Below, piece by piece: positions 36,306 to 45,128 of a stretch of DNA of 50,845 bases. Made by a program: the position numbers and the translations under genes. How positions within the stretch are numbered: position 1 is the first letter of the stretch; each line of letters opens with the position of its first letter. The stretch spans positions 1 to 50,845 of the forward strand of contig JACKFB010000028.1 in NCBI GenBank assembly GCA_020632695.1. The letters run 5' to 3'. Source of the stretch: Deltaproteobacteria bacterium (lineage in GTDB: Bacteria; Myxococcota_A; UBA9042; PHBI01; JACKFB01). Below the pieces are notes generated by a model. It ran no database searches. It had not been told where the DNA came from and saw only the letters and a list, made by a program, of their open reading frames with translations.

Positions 36306-37355
36306 GTGTCCCAGATCCTGCTCTACGGCGCCTACGGCTACACCGGCAAGCTCATCGTGCGCCACGCCGCAGCCGAGGGCGTCGATCTGGTCTGCGCGGG
36401 GCGCGATCACGGTCGGCTGCGCGCCGTCGCCGAGCCCCACGGCATGGAGTGCCGCACCTTCGGCCTCGACGATCCGGCCGCCATGGACCGCGAGCTGTCG
36501 GGGATCGGCGTGGTCATCCACGCCGCCGGTCCCTTCAGCCGCACCTCGAAGCCCATGGCCGACGCCTGCCTGCGAAACGGCGTGCACTACACCGACATCA
36601 CCGGCGAGATCGAGGTGTTCGAGGCGCTGGCCGCCCGCGACGGCGAGGCCCGCGCTCGCGGGGTGATGCTGATGCCCGGCACCGGCTTCGACGTGGTCCC
36701 CTCGGACTGCCTCGCCGTGCATCTGGCGCGGCAGCTCCCCGACGCGACCCACCTGGGCCTGGCCTTCGCCGGTCTGGGCGGCGGCATCTCCCACGGCACG
36801 GCGATGACGATGGTCGAGAACCTCCACCGGGGCGGGCTGGTGCGGCGCGACGGCGAGCTGGTGTCCGTGCCGACCGGCTCCCTCACCACCGAGGTGGACT
36901 TCGGCCGCGGACCCCGGCCGGCGATGGCCATCCCGTGGGGCGACGTGGCCACGGCCTGGCGTTCGACCGGCATCCCGAACATCGAGGTCTACGTCCCCAT
37001 GTCCCGCGCCGCCATCGCCGGCGCCCGGCTCCTCGGCCATCTGGGCGGGCTGCTGGGCTCGAAGCCGGTCCAGCGCCTGCTGAAGTGGCAGGTGGAACGT
37101 CGCCCGGCAGGACCCAGCGACGCCCAGCGCGCCGGCGGCAAGAGCATCCTGGTAGGTTGGGTCCGCGACGACGCCGGCGCCACCGCCACGGCGCGCCTGA
37201 CCACGCCCGAGGGCTACACCCTGACCGCCCACGCCTCCCTCGCCATCGCCCGACGAGCCCTCGCCGGCGACGCGCCCATCGGCTATCAGACACCAGCGAT
37301 GGCCTATGGCCCTGACATCGTGGCGTCACTGGGGGGATCGATCGAGGCACCGTAG
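36306..37355 (+). CDS. Saccharopine-dehydrogenase-like NAD(P)-dependent oxidoreductase
   Basis: A 349-aa protein from GTG, with AGGAG upstream. The dinucleotide-binding site is LLYGAYGYTGKLIV. Other marks are HAAGPFSRTSKPMADACLR, HYTDITGEIEVFE and MPGTGFDVVPSDCLAVHLA, as in the trans-acting enoyl-reductase/saccharopine-reductase-like family. The substrate is unknown; lipid-linked members are known, and the preceding gene is a lipid acyltransferase. The last codons and the stop appear to come from the reverse-oriented 157-bp module that begins here. Confidence 0.88.
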   Translation: MSQILLYGAYGYTGKLIVRHAAAEGVDLVCAGRDHGRLRAVAEPHGMECRTFGLDDPAAMDRELSGIGVVIHAAGPFSRTSKPMADACLRNGVHYTDITGEIEVFEALAARDGEARARGVMLMPGTGFDVVPSDCLAVHLARQLPDATHLGLAFAGLGGGISHGTAMTMVENLHRGGLVRRDGELVSVPTGSLTTEVDFGRGPRPAMAIPWGDVATAWRSTGIPNIEVYVPMSRAAIAGARLLGHLGGLLGSKPVQRLLKWQVERRPAGPSDAQRAGGKSILVGWVRDDAGATATARLTTPEGYTLTAHASLAIARRALAGDAPIGYQTPAMAYGPDIVASLGGSIEAP

Positions 37356-37491
37356 GAGGCGGCTACGCACGCCGCTGAGGGCATCGCTCGCTCGCGTCAG
37401 GCCTGCGACGGGCTGGAGCCCGACTCGGCCTGCGCTCGCTCGCGCCGCCCTCAGCGACGCGCTCGCTCGCCTCCTCCGGCGCCTCGACGGG
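37336..37491 (-). repeat. Conserved linker module, copy 3 (reverse strand, untranslated or decayed)
   Basis: The reverse complement aligns with the module at 26.16 kb over its whole length: GAGGCGCCGGAGGAGGCG at one end, CCGAGTCGGGCTCCAG in the middle and GGTGCCTCGATCG at the other end. Read in the frame used by the other copies it gives EAPEEASERVAEGGASE, then a stop. It lacks a start and a downstream enzyme domain. It runs into the 3' end of the oxidoreductase gene on the opposite strand. Confidence 0.75.
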
Positions 37492-37544
37492 GGCGCCTTG
37501 GTTCGGGTCGGGGTTTGGCGGCGGGGTTCTGACTTGGCGGCGGG

Positions 37545-37936
<392 letters not shown>

Positions 37937-37937
37937 G

Positions 37938-38291
37938 TCAGCCTATCTCTCCTGTGGCGACCAGCTTGGCGAGGTCGTTGTAGCCTCCGATGAAGATGCC
38001 TTTGTGGAAGACCATCGGGAAGGTGGGCCAGCCGGTCCACATCTTGAGGGCGTTGCGGCGGCGCCATTCGGAGAGGTAGCTGCCGTAGCTCAAGTAGTGG
38101 AAGGGGATGCCCTTGGCCTTCAGCAGGGCGCGGGCCTTGCGGGGGTAGGGGTTGAGGGCCATGCCCACCACCACCAGGTCGTGCTGGGCGATGGCCGCCA
38201 TCACCTCGTCGACGATGTCGCGGCGGTTGGTGGCGACCACGTCGCGGATGGCCGGGTGCATCTGCGTCTCGTCGAGGACTGGGCGGGGCAT
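37938..38291 (-). CDS. Glutaredoxin-like protein without cysteines
   Basis: A 117-aa protein from ATG 38291. The C-terminal ~80 residues follow the monothiol-glutaredoxin pattern: VVVGMALNPYPRKARALLKA for the active-site helix, GWPTFPMVFHKG with the cis-Pro (P92), and FIGGYNDL for the glutathione-binding GG. The active-site CPYC/CGFS position reads N47-P-Y-P50 and the protein has no cysteine at all. Redox catalysis is therefore excluded; glutathione binding or a protein-interaction role is possible. It lies 79 nt after the GT-C gene and may be the last gene of that operon. Confidence 0.85.
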   Translation of the reverse strand: MPRPVLDETQMHPAIRDVVATNRRDIVDEVMAAIAQHDLVVVGMALNPYPRKARALLKAKGIPFHYLSYGSYLSEWRRRNALKMWTGWPTFPMVFHKGIFIGGYNDLAKLVATGEIG

Positions 38292-38370
38292 GGGCGGTTC
38301 TCCAGTGGCGCCATCATGGCGAGGGGACGGACCCTTCCAGAGGTCACGGGCCTTGTCGAGGGGCTGCGCC

Positions 38371-39981
38371 TCAGTCCCGGGGGTGGACGCGGTAGAGCCC
38401 CACGGTGAGGGACGGCGCGTCGCCGTAATACGAGATCCAGACGTCGCCGGCGTTGGGGACGGTCCACTCGACCACCGGCTCCAGGCGGAAGCGCTCGGCC
38501 ATCGCACGGCAGGCGGGCAGCTCGTCGCTGCCGGGCGGCGGCGGCTCGCCCCGGGGGCGGAAGTCGGCGTAGCAGCGCATCCCGCGAAAGAACCAGGTGG
38601 GCACGAAGAAGTCGGGCGCCGAAAGGAAGCTCCCCAGCGGGCGCACCATGCCGTTGCGGGCCGGCGGCAGGAAGAGATAGTCGGGGAAGTGGTAGTGGGT
38701 GAAGCGGCTCTCGGGGCGCTGACGGCGGTCCTCGGCGCCGGGCCGCAGCAGCATGAACTCCCCGGGCGGAATGGCGGCCTCGGCAGCCTCGATGAGGCGC
38801 TCCTCGGTGGCCTCGTTGGTGGGCGCCCAGAGCGTCGAGGCCGACGGGATGGCGGTGACCAGCACGAGCGCCAGGGGCAGGCCGCGCAGGCGGGGGCGCC
38901 GGAGCATGCTGGCGATGCGCACGAGGCCGCCGGCAGCCAGGAGCGTGAGGAAGAGCGAGGCCGGCACGTGCACGCGCGCCATGTTGGCCTGGTCGAGGTC
39001 GACGATGGTGATGGCGAGGGCCAGGAGCGCCGTGGCGGCGAGGGCCAGGTCGACGCGGCGGGGGGCGCGGCCGCGGAGGATGAGCGCCAGGGCGGCCGAG
39101 GCGGTGACGCCGAAGGGGAAGAGCTCCGGCCGCAGGGGAGTGGCCAGCCCGTACAGGCGCGCCGGCAGGCGCAGAAGCTCCGAGCGCTCGATGCCGGGCA
39201 GGCTGTCGGCCTCGCGCAGGGCCGAGATGGCGTCGGCGACGTGGATGAGGTGCGGGACGATGAGGGTCGCGCCGGCCGCGATGGCCAGCGCGAGCGGGCG
39301 CAGGCGTGGGCGCGCGGGGGCGGCCAGCAGCACACAGGCGGCGCCGGCCACGACCAGCAGAGGCATCTCGGGCCGGGCGATGGCGGCCAGGGCCAGCAGG
39401 GGGGTGGCGAGCACCAGCGGCAGGGCGCGCGCGCGCTCCAGGTGCTCGTCGAGGAGCACCAGGCCGCCCAGCAGCCAGAAGAGCGCCGGGACGTTGTTGG
39501 CCTCGCTGGTGTCGTTGCGGATGAAGAGCGGCGTCAGCGCCAGCAGCCAGGCCGCGACGGTGCCGGCGCGGCCGTCGCGATGCAGCCGCGCGGCCAGCGC
39601 CGCGGCCAGGGGCAGGGTGAGGGTCCCGAGCAGCGTGTTGGCCGCGATGATGACCCGGTGGTCGACCGGGAAGAAGGCGAAGAGCGTGTGGTAGAGCGCC
39701 TGGGAGCCGACGCCGTAGTGCGAGATGGGCAGCAGCGTGGCGGCCTGCTCGGTCTGCTTGTAGCCGATGAAGATCGTCGCCAGGAGCGGCGGCGCCAGCA
39801 GCCGGGCGAGGGCCCCCAGGCCGAGCGCGAGGGCGGTGAGGCGGGCGGTGGCCGGCGGTGGCGCGAGGGCCACGCGGCCGGCGCGCCACAGCGCCCGCGG
39901 CATGGCCCACAGGGACGCGGCCAGGAGCAGCAGCGCCACGATCGCCTCGGTGGCCTCGAGGGCGCCCGAGCCGATGGTCAC
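38371..39981 (-). CDS. GT-C type membrane glycosyltransferase-like protein
   Basis: A 536-aa polytopic protein; GTG 39981 overlaps the stop of the TPR gene (GTGA). About ten hydrophobic helices plus a ~150-residue soluble C-terminus resemble the PMT/ArnT-like (glycosyltransferase 39/RgtA) fold. Conserved-looking points are HYGVGSQALYH in the first loop, RNDTSEANNVPALFWLLGG and AIARPEMPLL. A homologous segment occurs in the protein at 45788-48199 (NTLLGTLTLP here, NVLLGALTVP there). It would transfer a lipid-linked sugar on the outer face of the inner membrane. Donor and acceptor unknown. Confidence 0.75.
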   Translation of the reverse strand: MTIGSGALEATEAIVALLLLAASLWAMPRALWRAGRVALAPPPATARLTALALGLGALARLLAPPLLATIFIGYKQTEQAATLLPISHYGVGSQALYHTLFAFFPVDHRVIIAANTLLGTLTLPLAAALAARLHRDGRAGTVAAWLLALTPLFIRNDTSEANNVPALFWLLGGLVLLDEHLERARALPLVLATPLLALAAIARPEMPLLVVAGAACVLLAAPARPRLRPLALAIAAGATLIVPHLIHVADAISALREADSLPGIERSELLRLPARLYGLATPLRPELFPFGVTASAALALILRGRAPRRVDLALAATALLALAITIVDLDQANMARVHVPASLFLTLLAAGGLVRIASMLRRPRLRGLPLALVLVTAIPSASTLWAPTNEATEERLIEAAEAAIPPGEFMLLRPGAEDRRQRPESRFTHYHFPDYLFLPPARNGMVRPLGSFLSAPDFFVPTWFFRGMRCYADFRPRGEPPPPGSDELPACRAMAERFRLEPVVEWTVPNAGDVWISYYGDAPSLTVGLYRVHPRD

Positions 39982-41345
39982 GGGGCGCGCGCGTCCTTGC
40001 GGCGACGCAGCCACAGGCCGACGGCCACGAGCAGCCCCATGCCCAGGGCCACCAGCACGACGAGCTGTCCGTAGCGCTGAGGCGAGCGGACGACGACCTC
40101 GACCGGCAGCGGCGGGGCGGGGGGCGCCGGTGGCGGCGGCATGGCGACCGGCGCATCGGCTGCGGCCGCCGGCGCGGGCGGGCCGCCGGTCGGCGTGTCC
40201 GAAGCCAGCGGGTCGAAGATGTCGGCCAGCTTCTCCTCGCCGGCCATGACGCGGCGGAGGTGGGCCTGCATGGCCTTGACGCGGGCGACCTTGGTGTCGG
40301 CCACCCAGCCTCCCGCGGCGCGGAACTTCTCGGTCATCTCGAGGTAGGTGTCGAGGTCTTTGAGGGCCTCGGCGGTCTTGGTGCGGTGCAGGATCTCAGC
40401 GCGGCAGTAGTAGGCGTCGGGGTCGTGCTCGCCGATGGCGACGGCTTGCTGGATCAGCGCCTCCGCCTCGGCCTGGTGGCCCAGGCGGTAGTGGCTCACG
40501 GCCAGGTAGATGAAGGTGCGCGGCTCGAAGTCGAAGGCGGGGCGGACGCGCTCGAGGTAGCGGATGGCCGTCTCGTAGAGGCGCCGCTTCTCCTCGGGCG
40601 TGCGGGCGGTGTAGTGCGCCGAGTAGTGGGCCGCCACGCCGGCGACGAACTGGGCGAGCAGGTCGTCGGGCGCCGCGTCGGCCTTCGCCGTGTAACGGGC
40701 GACGGCCTCGGCGTCGGGCCGGGTGGGCGCCAGGTTGGCCACGACCATCCCCAGGGCGCCGGCGAAGTGCGGGTTGCGAGCGGCCAGGTCCAAGAACAGC
40801 GCCAGGGCCTCGCCGTGCCGCTTCTCGCTGTAGAGCTTCAGGCCCCGCTCGAAGAGCGCGACCAGCTCCGGGTCCAGCTCGCCCCCGTCGGCGGCGGTCT
40901 CCGGGGGCAGCGGGGCGGTGGGCTCCACCGGTGCGCCGGCGCCTGTCTCGCCCTGCACCTCGAGCCAGTACCATCGCCGCTCGCCCTTGCGGATGCGCTC
41001 GGCGACGGCCTCCGCCAGGCCGTCCGGCGGGCTGTCCCCGGCGGCGGCGATGGCGAACTTCTCCGTGCGCGCCAGCACCTCGCCCTCGTGATTCGCCGGA
41101 TAGAGCACCAGCCGCGTCGGCACGCCCTTGGCGCCGCAGCCGTACTCGACCACGACGTAGCCCTTCTGGATGGCCGCTCGCCGCAGGCGACACCCCGCCA
41201 GCTCCACGTCGCCCTGGCCGACCATCGCGCCGAGCAGGCGCTCCTGGCCGGGTGGGATGACGAGCTGCTGCTGGGCCAGGACCGGAGTGGCGATGAGGCA
41301 GCCCAGAGCTGCCAGGGCTGCGCGCAATCTGGGGCCCCCTTGCAT
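39978..41345 (-). CDS. Membrane-anchored TPR protein with N-terminal domain shared with a GT-C protein
   Basis: A 455-aa protein from ATG 41345. Signal peptide ending TPVLA, then a ~107-residue domain (about 25-131) of the type also fused to the GT-C protein at 45.8 kb (RRWYWLEV corresponds to GRFWRVSV). Tetratricopeptide-like repeats follow (LFERGLKLYSEKRHGEAL, FIYLAVSHYRLGHQAEAEAL). A Pro/Ala-rich stretch and one C-terminal transmembrane helix (VVLVALGMGLLVAVGLWL) ending in RRRK complete it. It faces the periplasm and is translationally coupled to the GT-C gene, so it is probably a partner scaffold for that enzyme. Confidence 0.85.
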   Translation of the reverse strand: MQGGPRLRAALAALGCLIATPVLAQQQLVIPPGQERLLGAMVGQGDVELAGCRLRRAAIQKGYVVVEYGCGAKGVPTRLVLYPANHEGEVLARTEKFAIAAAGDSPPDGLAEAVAERIRKGERRWYWLEVQGETGAGAPVEPTAPLPPETAADGGELDPELVALFERGLKLYSEKRHGEALALFLDLAARNPHFAGALGMVVANLAPTRPDAEAVARYTAKADAAPDDLLAQFVAGVAAHYSAHYTARTPEEKRRLYETAIRYLERVRPAFDFEPRTFIYLAVSHYRLGHQAEAEALIQQAVAIGEHDPDAYYCRAEILHRTKTAEALKDLDTYLEMTEKFRAAGGWVADTKVARVKAMQAHLRRVMAGEEKLADIFDPLASDTPTGGPPAPAAAADAPVAMPPPPAPPAPPLPVEVVVRSPQRYGQLVVLVALGMGLLVAVGLWLRRRKDARAP

Positions 41346-41351
41346 CGCCGG

Positions 41352-41381
41352 AGTGTAGGAGCCGCTGGCGCCGACTGTCAA
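41352..41381 (-). promoter_or_regulatory. Promoter of the TPR-GT operon, apparently leaderless
   Basis: Minus-strand TTGACA (41381-41376) and TACACT (41357-41352) are 18 bp apart. The expected transcription start, about 7 bases after the -10 box, falls on the ATG at 41345. No Shine-Dalgarno can fit, so the first gene is probably read from a leaderless mRNA, unless translation starts further in. Confidence 0.6.
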
Positions 41382-41535
41382 AGGGCTGCCAGCCCGCTCG
41401 GACCCACGCTCGCGGACGCCGTCTGGAGGCCGCGCGGCTGCCCCCGAGACCGCGCCGCACGGTTCCGATCGCCCGGCGCCCGCTTCGGTGTAGATTGGTG
41501 TCATCGCTCCGCTCACCCACCCTCGCGGTCCCGTC

Positions 41536-43614
41536 ATGTCGGTGCCCCTGCGCGACTCGCTCCGCCTGAACGCCGTGACCTCGGCGCTCCTGGCCTGCCT
41601 CTGTGCGGCGCTCGGCGCGCGGCCCGCGGCGGCGGCGAGCTGCGGCCTCTGGTATGGCGACGCCGACGGCAACTTTCGCGTCGATCTGGGCGACGCGCTG
41701 TGCATACGCGCCGCCGCCCAGGCCGCGCGCGCCGACGCGCCAGCCCCCGCCTGCCTGGCCAGCGTGGCCGCCGCCGATCTGGACTGCGACGGCGCCGTGA
41801 CCGCGGGCGACGTCCGCTTCGCGCTGCGCCAGACCCAGGAGCTGCCGCAGCCCCTCGCGCTGGACGGCGACGGCGACGGCTGCGCGGACGCCTGCGAGGC
41901 GCTGTGTCCCGGCCCCGCCTGCCCCCGCAACGGCGCCATCCGCCTGGAGCGCCGCGACGCGCGCGCCGGCCTCGTCGCCTGGAACGCCCCCGACCCGCAG
42001 ATCTATCCAGGCGGACAGTGGTGGATGCACGCCGGCCTCGCGGTCGCCGACTTCGATCGCGACGGCCACCCCGACGTCTTCGCGGCCGGCGGCGGGGGTG
42101 CGCCGGACCACCTCTTCATCAACACGGGCGAGGGCGCCTTCGTCGACCAGACCACCCTCTGGGGCCTCCCGGCCGGCCTCTGCATCGCCGGGGCAGCGGC
42201 GGCCGATGTCGACGGCGACGGCTTCGTCGACCTCTTCGTCACCGCCTACGGGTGGACGCAAGAGGGGGCGCGACCCGACGGCCAGCGCTTCTATCGCAAC
42301 GTCGCCGGACACGCCTTCGAGGACGCCACCGCCGCCTTCGGCCTCGACTTCTCGGTCGCCGGGCTGCCCTCGCCCATGGGGGCCGCCTTCGGGGACTTCG
42401 ACCTCGACGGCGACCTGGACCTGGCCGTGACCTCCTGGTGGGCCGCCGCCAACAACCCGACCCGGGGCAACCGGCTGCTCCGCAACGATGGCGCGGACGG
42501 CTTCGTCGACGTCACCGCGCACGCCATCGGCGCGCTGGCCGACCAGATCTGGGGCTTCCAGCCGGCCTTCGTCGACATGGACGGCGATCTGCTGCCCGAG
42601 CTGCTGCTCTCGGCGGACTTCGGCACCAGCCGCTACCTGCGAAACCTCGGCCACGGGAAGTTCCAGGACACGACGGTGTCGAGCGGCCTCGGCCTCGACG
42701 CGAACGGCATGGGCCAGGCCGTGGGGGACTTCGACGGGGACGGGCGCCTGGACTGGTTCGTCAGCTCGATCCACCAGACCGTGCCGCCGTCGGGCAAGAA
42801 CAACGGCAACATGCTCTACCGGAACCTCGGCGGGCACCACTACGCCGAGATCGCGCTCGATGCGGGCGTCAACGACGGCGGTTGGGGTTGGGGCGCGTTG
42901 GCGGTGGACCTGGACCAGGACGGCTGGTTGGATCTGGTCCAGGTCAACGGTCGGCCCAGCCCCAACGGTACGGGTGAGTGGTCCGGGGAGCGCGCCAAGC
43001 TCTTCCGGAACGAGGGCGGCAGCTTCGCCGAGGTCGCCGCCTGGAGCGGGCTCGAGCACACCGACCAGGGGCGCGGCCTCGCCGCCCTCGACGCCGACCA
43101 GGACGGCGACCTCGACCTGCTGGTGGGCACGAACACGGGGCCGCTGCACTACTATGAGAACCGCACGCCGCGGGCCGGCGGCTGGCTGCAGGTGGCCCTG
43201 GACACGCGGGCGAACCGGCTTCTGGCCCCGCAGGGCTTCGGCGCCCGGATCGTCATCGCGGCGGGAGGGCGCGAGCAGGTGCGCTACGTCGACGGCGCGC
43301 CGAGCTTCCTCGCCACCTCCGAGGCCGTGGCCCATTTCGGGCTGGCCGGCGCCGCCACGGTCGACCGGGTCGAGGTGCACTGGCCGCGCGGGCAGGTCAC
43401 CCGGCTCCGCGACGTCGCCGCGGGCCAGCGCCTCGTCGTGAAGGCCCCGTTCCCCGCCGACGTGAACGCCGACGGGCGGGTGGACGGCGCGGACCTGCTG
43501 CTGGTCTCGCAGCGGCAGGGGCTGGCCAAGGGAGCCGCCGGTCTGGCGGCAGACGTCGACGGGGACGGCGTGGTCGGCCCGATGGACCTGGCCCTGGTCG
43601 CCGCGGCGATGTAG
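41536..43614 (+). CDS. Secreted FG-GAP/ASPIC repeat protein with dockerin-like repeats at both ends
   Basis: A 692-aa protein from ATG 41536 with a signal peptide (cleavage near PAAAA). Residues about 45-100 (GDADGNFRVDLGDAL, DLDCDGAVTAGDV) and the last ~55 (DVNADGRVDGADLLL, DVDGDGVVGPMDLAL) each carry a pair of Ca-binding dockerin-type-I-like loops. Between them lie FG-GAP/VCBS repeats (AVADFDRDGHPDVF, AAADVDGDGFVDLF, DFDLDGDLDLA), making a beta-propeller, and an ASPIC/UnbV domain (VEVHWPRGQVTRL). The build resembles CRTAC1-like proteins. Probably a secreted, calcium-stabilised binding protein. Confidence 0.9.
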   Translation: MSVPLRDSLRLNAVTSALLACLCAALGARPAAAASCGLWYGDADGNFRVDLGDALCIRAAAQAARADAPAPACLASVAAADLDCDGAVTAGDVRFALRQTQELPQPLALDGDGDGCADACEALCPGPACPRNGAIRLERRDARAGLVAWNAPDPQIYPGGQWWMHAGLAVADFDRDGHPDVFAAGGGGAPDHLFINTGEGAFVDQTTLWGLPAGLCIAGAAAADVDGDGFVDLFVTAYGWTQEGARPDGQRFYRNVAGHAFEDATAAFGLDFSVAGLPSPMGAAFGDFDLDGDLDLAVTSWWAAANNPTRGNRLLRNDGADGFVDVTAHAIGALADQIWGFQPAFVDMDGDLLPELLLSADFGTSRYLRNLGHGKFQDTTVSSGLGLDANGMGQAVGDFDGDGRLDWFVSSIHQTVPPSGKNNGNMLYRNLGGHHYAEIALDAGVNDGGWGWGALAVDLDQDGWLDLVQVNGRPSPNGTGEWSGERAKLFRNEGGSFAEVAAWSGLEHTDQGRGLAALDADQDGDLDLLVGTNTGPLHYYENRTPRAGGWLQVALDTRANRLLAPQGFGARIVIAAGGREQVRYVDGAPSFLATSEAVAHFGLAGAATVDRVEVHWPRGQVTRLRDVAAGQRLVVKAPFPADVNADGRVDGADLLLVSQRQGLAKGAAGLAADVDGDGVVGPMDLALVAAAM

Positions 43615-43619
43615 GCCCT

Positions 43620-45128
43620 TCAGGTCGTGAGGCCGCCGATGCGCCGCGTGAGCAGGTCCGACACCGCCATGCATGTGGCCTGGGGGTTCACCGCGCTGCC
43701 GCTGGGGAAGACGCTGGTGTCGACCACCCAGAGGCCGTCGACGCCGCGCACCCGGCCCTCGGGGTCCACGGGGCCGCGCCGGGGGTCGGCGCTCATGCGG
43801 CAGGAGCCGAACACGTGGTTGGCCGTCATCGGGATGTCGCGCGCCCGCACGCGCCCGCTGACCAGGGCGTCGACCTCGGCGGGGCTGCGGATGGTCTTGG
43901 GCAGCCCGTGGATGCTGGTGGTGACGTAGCGCGCGCCGACGGCGAGCAGGCCCTCGACGGCGGGGCGCAGGCCGCGCATCGTCGTGTCGATCTCGCTCTG
44001 CGGGATGGTCAGCTTCATGGCCGGCAGGCCGTTTCGCCGGGCGCGCACCCGCCCGTGCACCGCCCCGCGGTAGACCACGACGACCACGGTCGCGTGGCGC
44101 AGATCCTGGAGCTGGTCGTAGAAGCGGGCGCCCAGCGCGCCCCAGCGGGCGGCGATGAGGTTGGTGGCCGCCCAGAGCGACTCGTACTTCATGCCGCGGA
44201 TCTCCGCGCTGATGGCGCCTACGCCCTGGGTGGCGCCGATCCACGGGTCGACCACCTCCTCCATGACGCCCATCGCGCCGGCGCCGATGTGCGCGTAGAG
44301 CGTCGCGCCCACGCGGCCGCCGCCGCGGATGCCCGAGCGCAAGAGCAGCACCGGGCTGGCCATCACGCCGGCCGCCAGGATGACCTTGGGCGCGCGCACG
44401 CTGAAGCGCGCGGTGCGCTCGCGGGTGACCGGGTCGACGACCCAGCCGGTGACGCCCGTGGCTCGTGCCCCCTCGGTGAGGATGCCGTCCACCTCCGAAC
44501 AGGTCATCACGCGCGCGCCGTCCCGGAGGGCGTGCGGAAGATAGGAGCGGTCCACCGACTGCTTGCGGCCCCCCGCGCACCCGGTGATGCAGTCGGCGGC
44601 GCCCTCGCAGCCCTCGACGGCGCGCGGCAGGGGACCGGCGGGGATGCCGGCGGCGGCCAGGGCCTCGAGGGCCAGCTCGTTGCGGCGCCCCATCACGGTC
44701 ATCGGGGTGGGCGCCACCTTGCAGCGGGCGAAGACCCGCTCGAAGGCGCGGTCCAGCGCCGGCTCGAGCAGCCAGGGCAGCCCCTCCTCAGCGGCCCACT
44801 CCTCGCGCACCCAGCGCGGCAGCGGCAGCATGATCGCCGAGTTGACGACGGTGCTGCCGCCCAGGCAGCGCCCCTGCATGGTGGGGATGGGCGCCGAGCC
44901 GGTCAGCATGCGCAGGCCGCCCTCCCAGTAGTACCTGGCCATGAAGCGCGGCCCGTCGCGGCTCATGTCCGAAGGATCGACGGGCGGCCCGGCCTCCACC
45001 ACCACGGTGCGCAGCCCCGCCTCGGCCAGGTTCGCCGCGGCCACCGCGCCGGCGGCTCCCGAGCCCACCACCACGGCGTCGGCTTCCAGCGCGTAGCCCT
45101 GGCGCACGCTGTCGAAGCGCTCGATCAC
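43620..45128 (-). CDS. GMC-family FAD-dependent oxidoreductase
   Basis: A 502-aa flavoenzyme. The FAD-binding motif is VVGSGAAGAVAA near residue 20, followed by the GMC signature GRCLGGSTVVNSAIM. The C-terminal block NHVFGSCRMS and VVDTSVFPSGSAVNPQAT carries the catalytic His and the Asn. A CxxxC-rich insert (GCEGAADCITGCAGG) resembles that of long-chain alcohol or sterol oxidases. GTG 45128 overlaps the stop of the small upstream gene. Substrate probably a hydrophobic alcohol or sterol (inference). Convergent with the FG-GAP gene, 5 nt apart. Confidence 0.9.
   Translation of the reverse strand: MIERFDSVRQGYALEADAVVVGSGAAGAVAAANLAEAGLRTVVVEAGPPVDPSDMSRDGPRFMARYYWEGGLRMLTGSAPIPTMQGRCLGGSTVVNSAIMLPLPRWVREEWAAEEGLPWLLEPALDRAFERVFARCKVAPTPMTVMGRRNELALEALAAAGIPAGPLPRAVEGCEGAADCITGCAGGRKQSVDRSYLPHALRDGARVMTCSEVDGILTEGARATGVTGWVVDPVTRERTARFSVRAPKVILAAGVMASPVLLLRSGIRGGGRVGATLYAHIGAGAMGVMEEVVDPWIGATQGVGAISAEIRGMKYESLWAATNLIAARWGALGARFYDQLQDLRHATVVVVVYRGAVHGRVRARRNGLPAMKLTIPQSEIDTTMRGLRPAVEGLLAVGARYVTTSIHGLPKTIRSPAEVDALVSGRVRARDIPMTANHVFGSCRMSADPRRGPVDPEGRVRGVDGLWVVDTSVFPSGSAVNPQATCMAVSDLLTRRIGGLTT

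Noticed and set aside
37938..37940. TGA of the Grx-like gene as a selenocysteine codon
   Set aside because: It lies at the C-terminus of the fold, not at the redox site, and no SECIS-like hairpin fits in the repeat behind it.
40396..44580. A 1394-codon minus-strand open frame spanning the TPR, FG-GAP and GMC genes
   Set aside because: It runs through three well-supported genes in other frames or strands and contains only low-complexity Arg/Gly/Ala/Val sequence.
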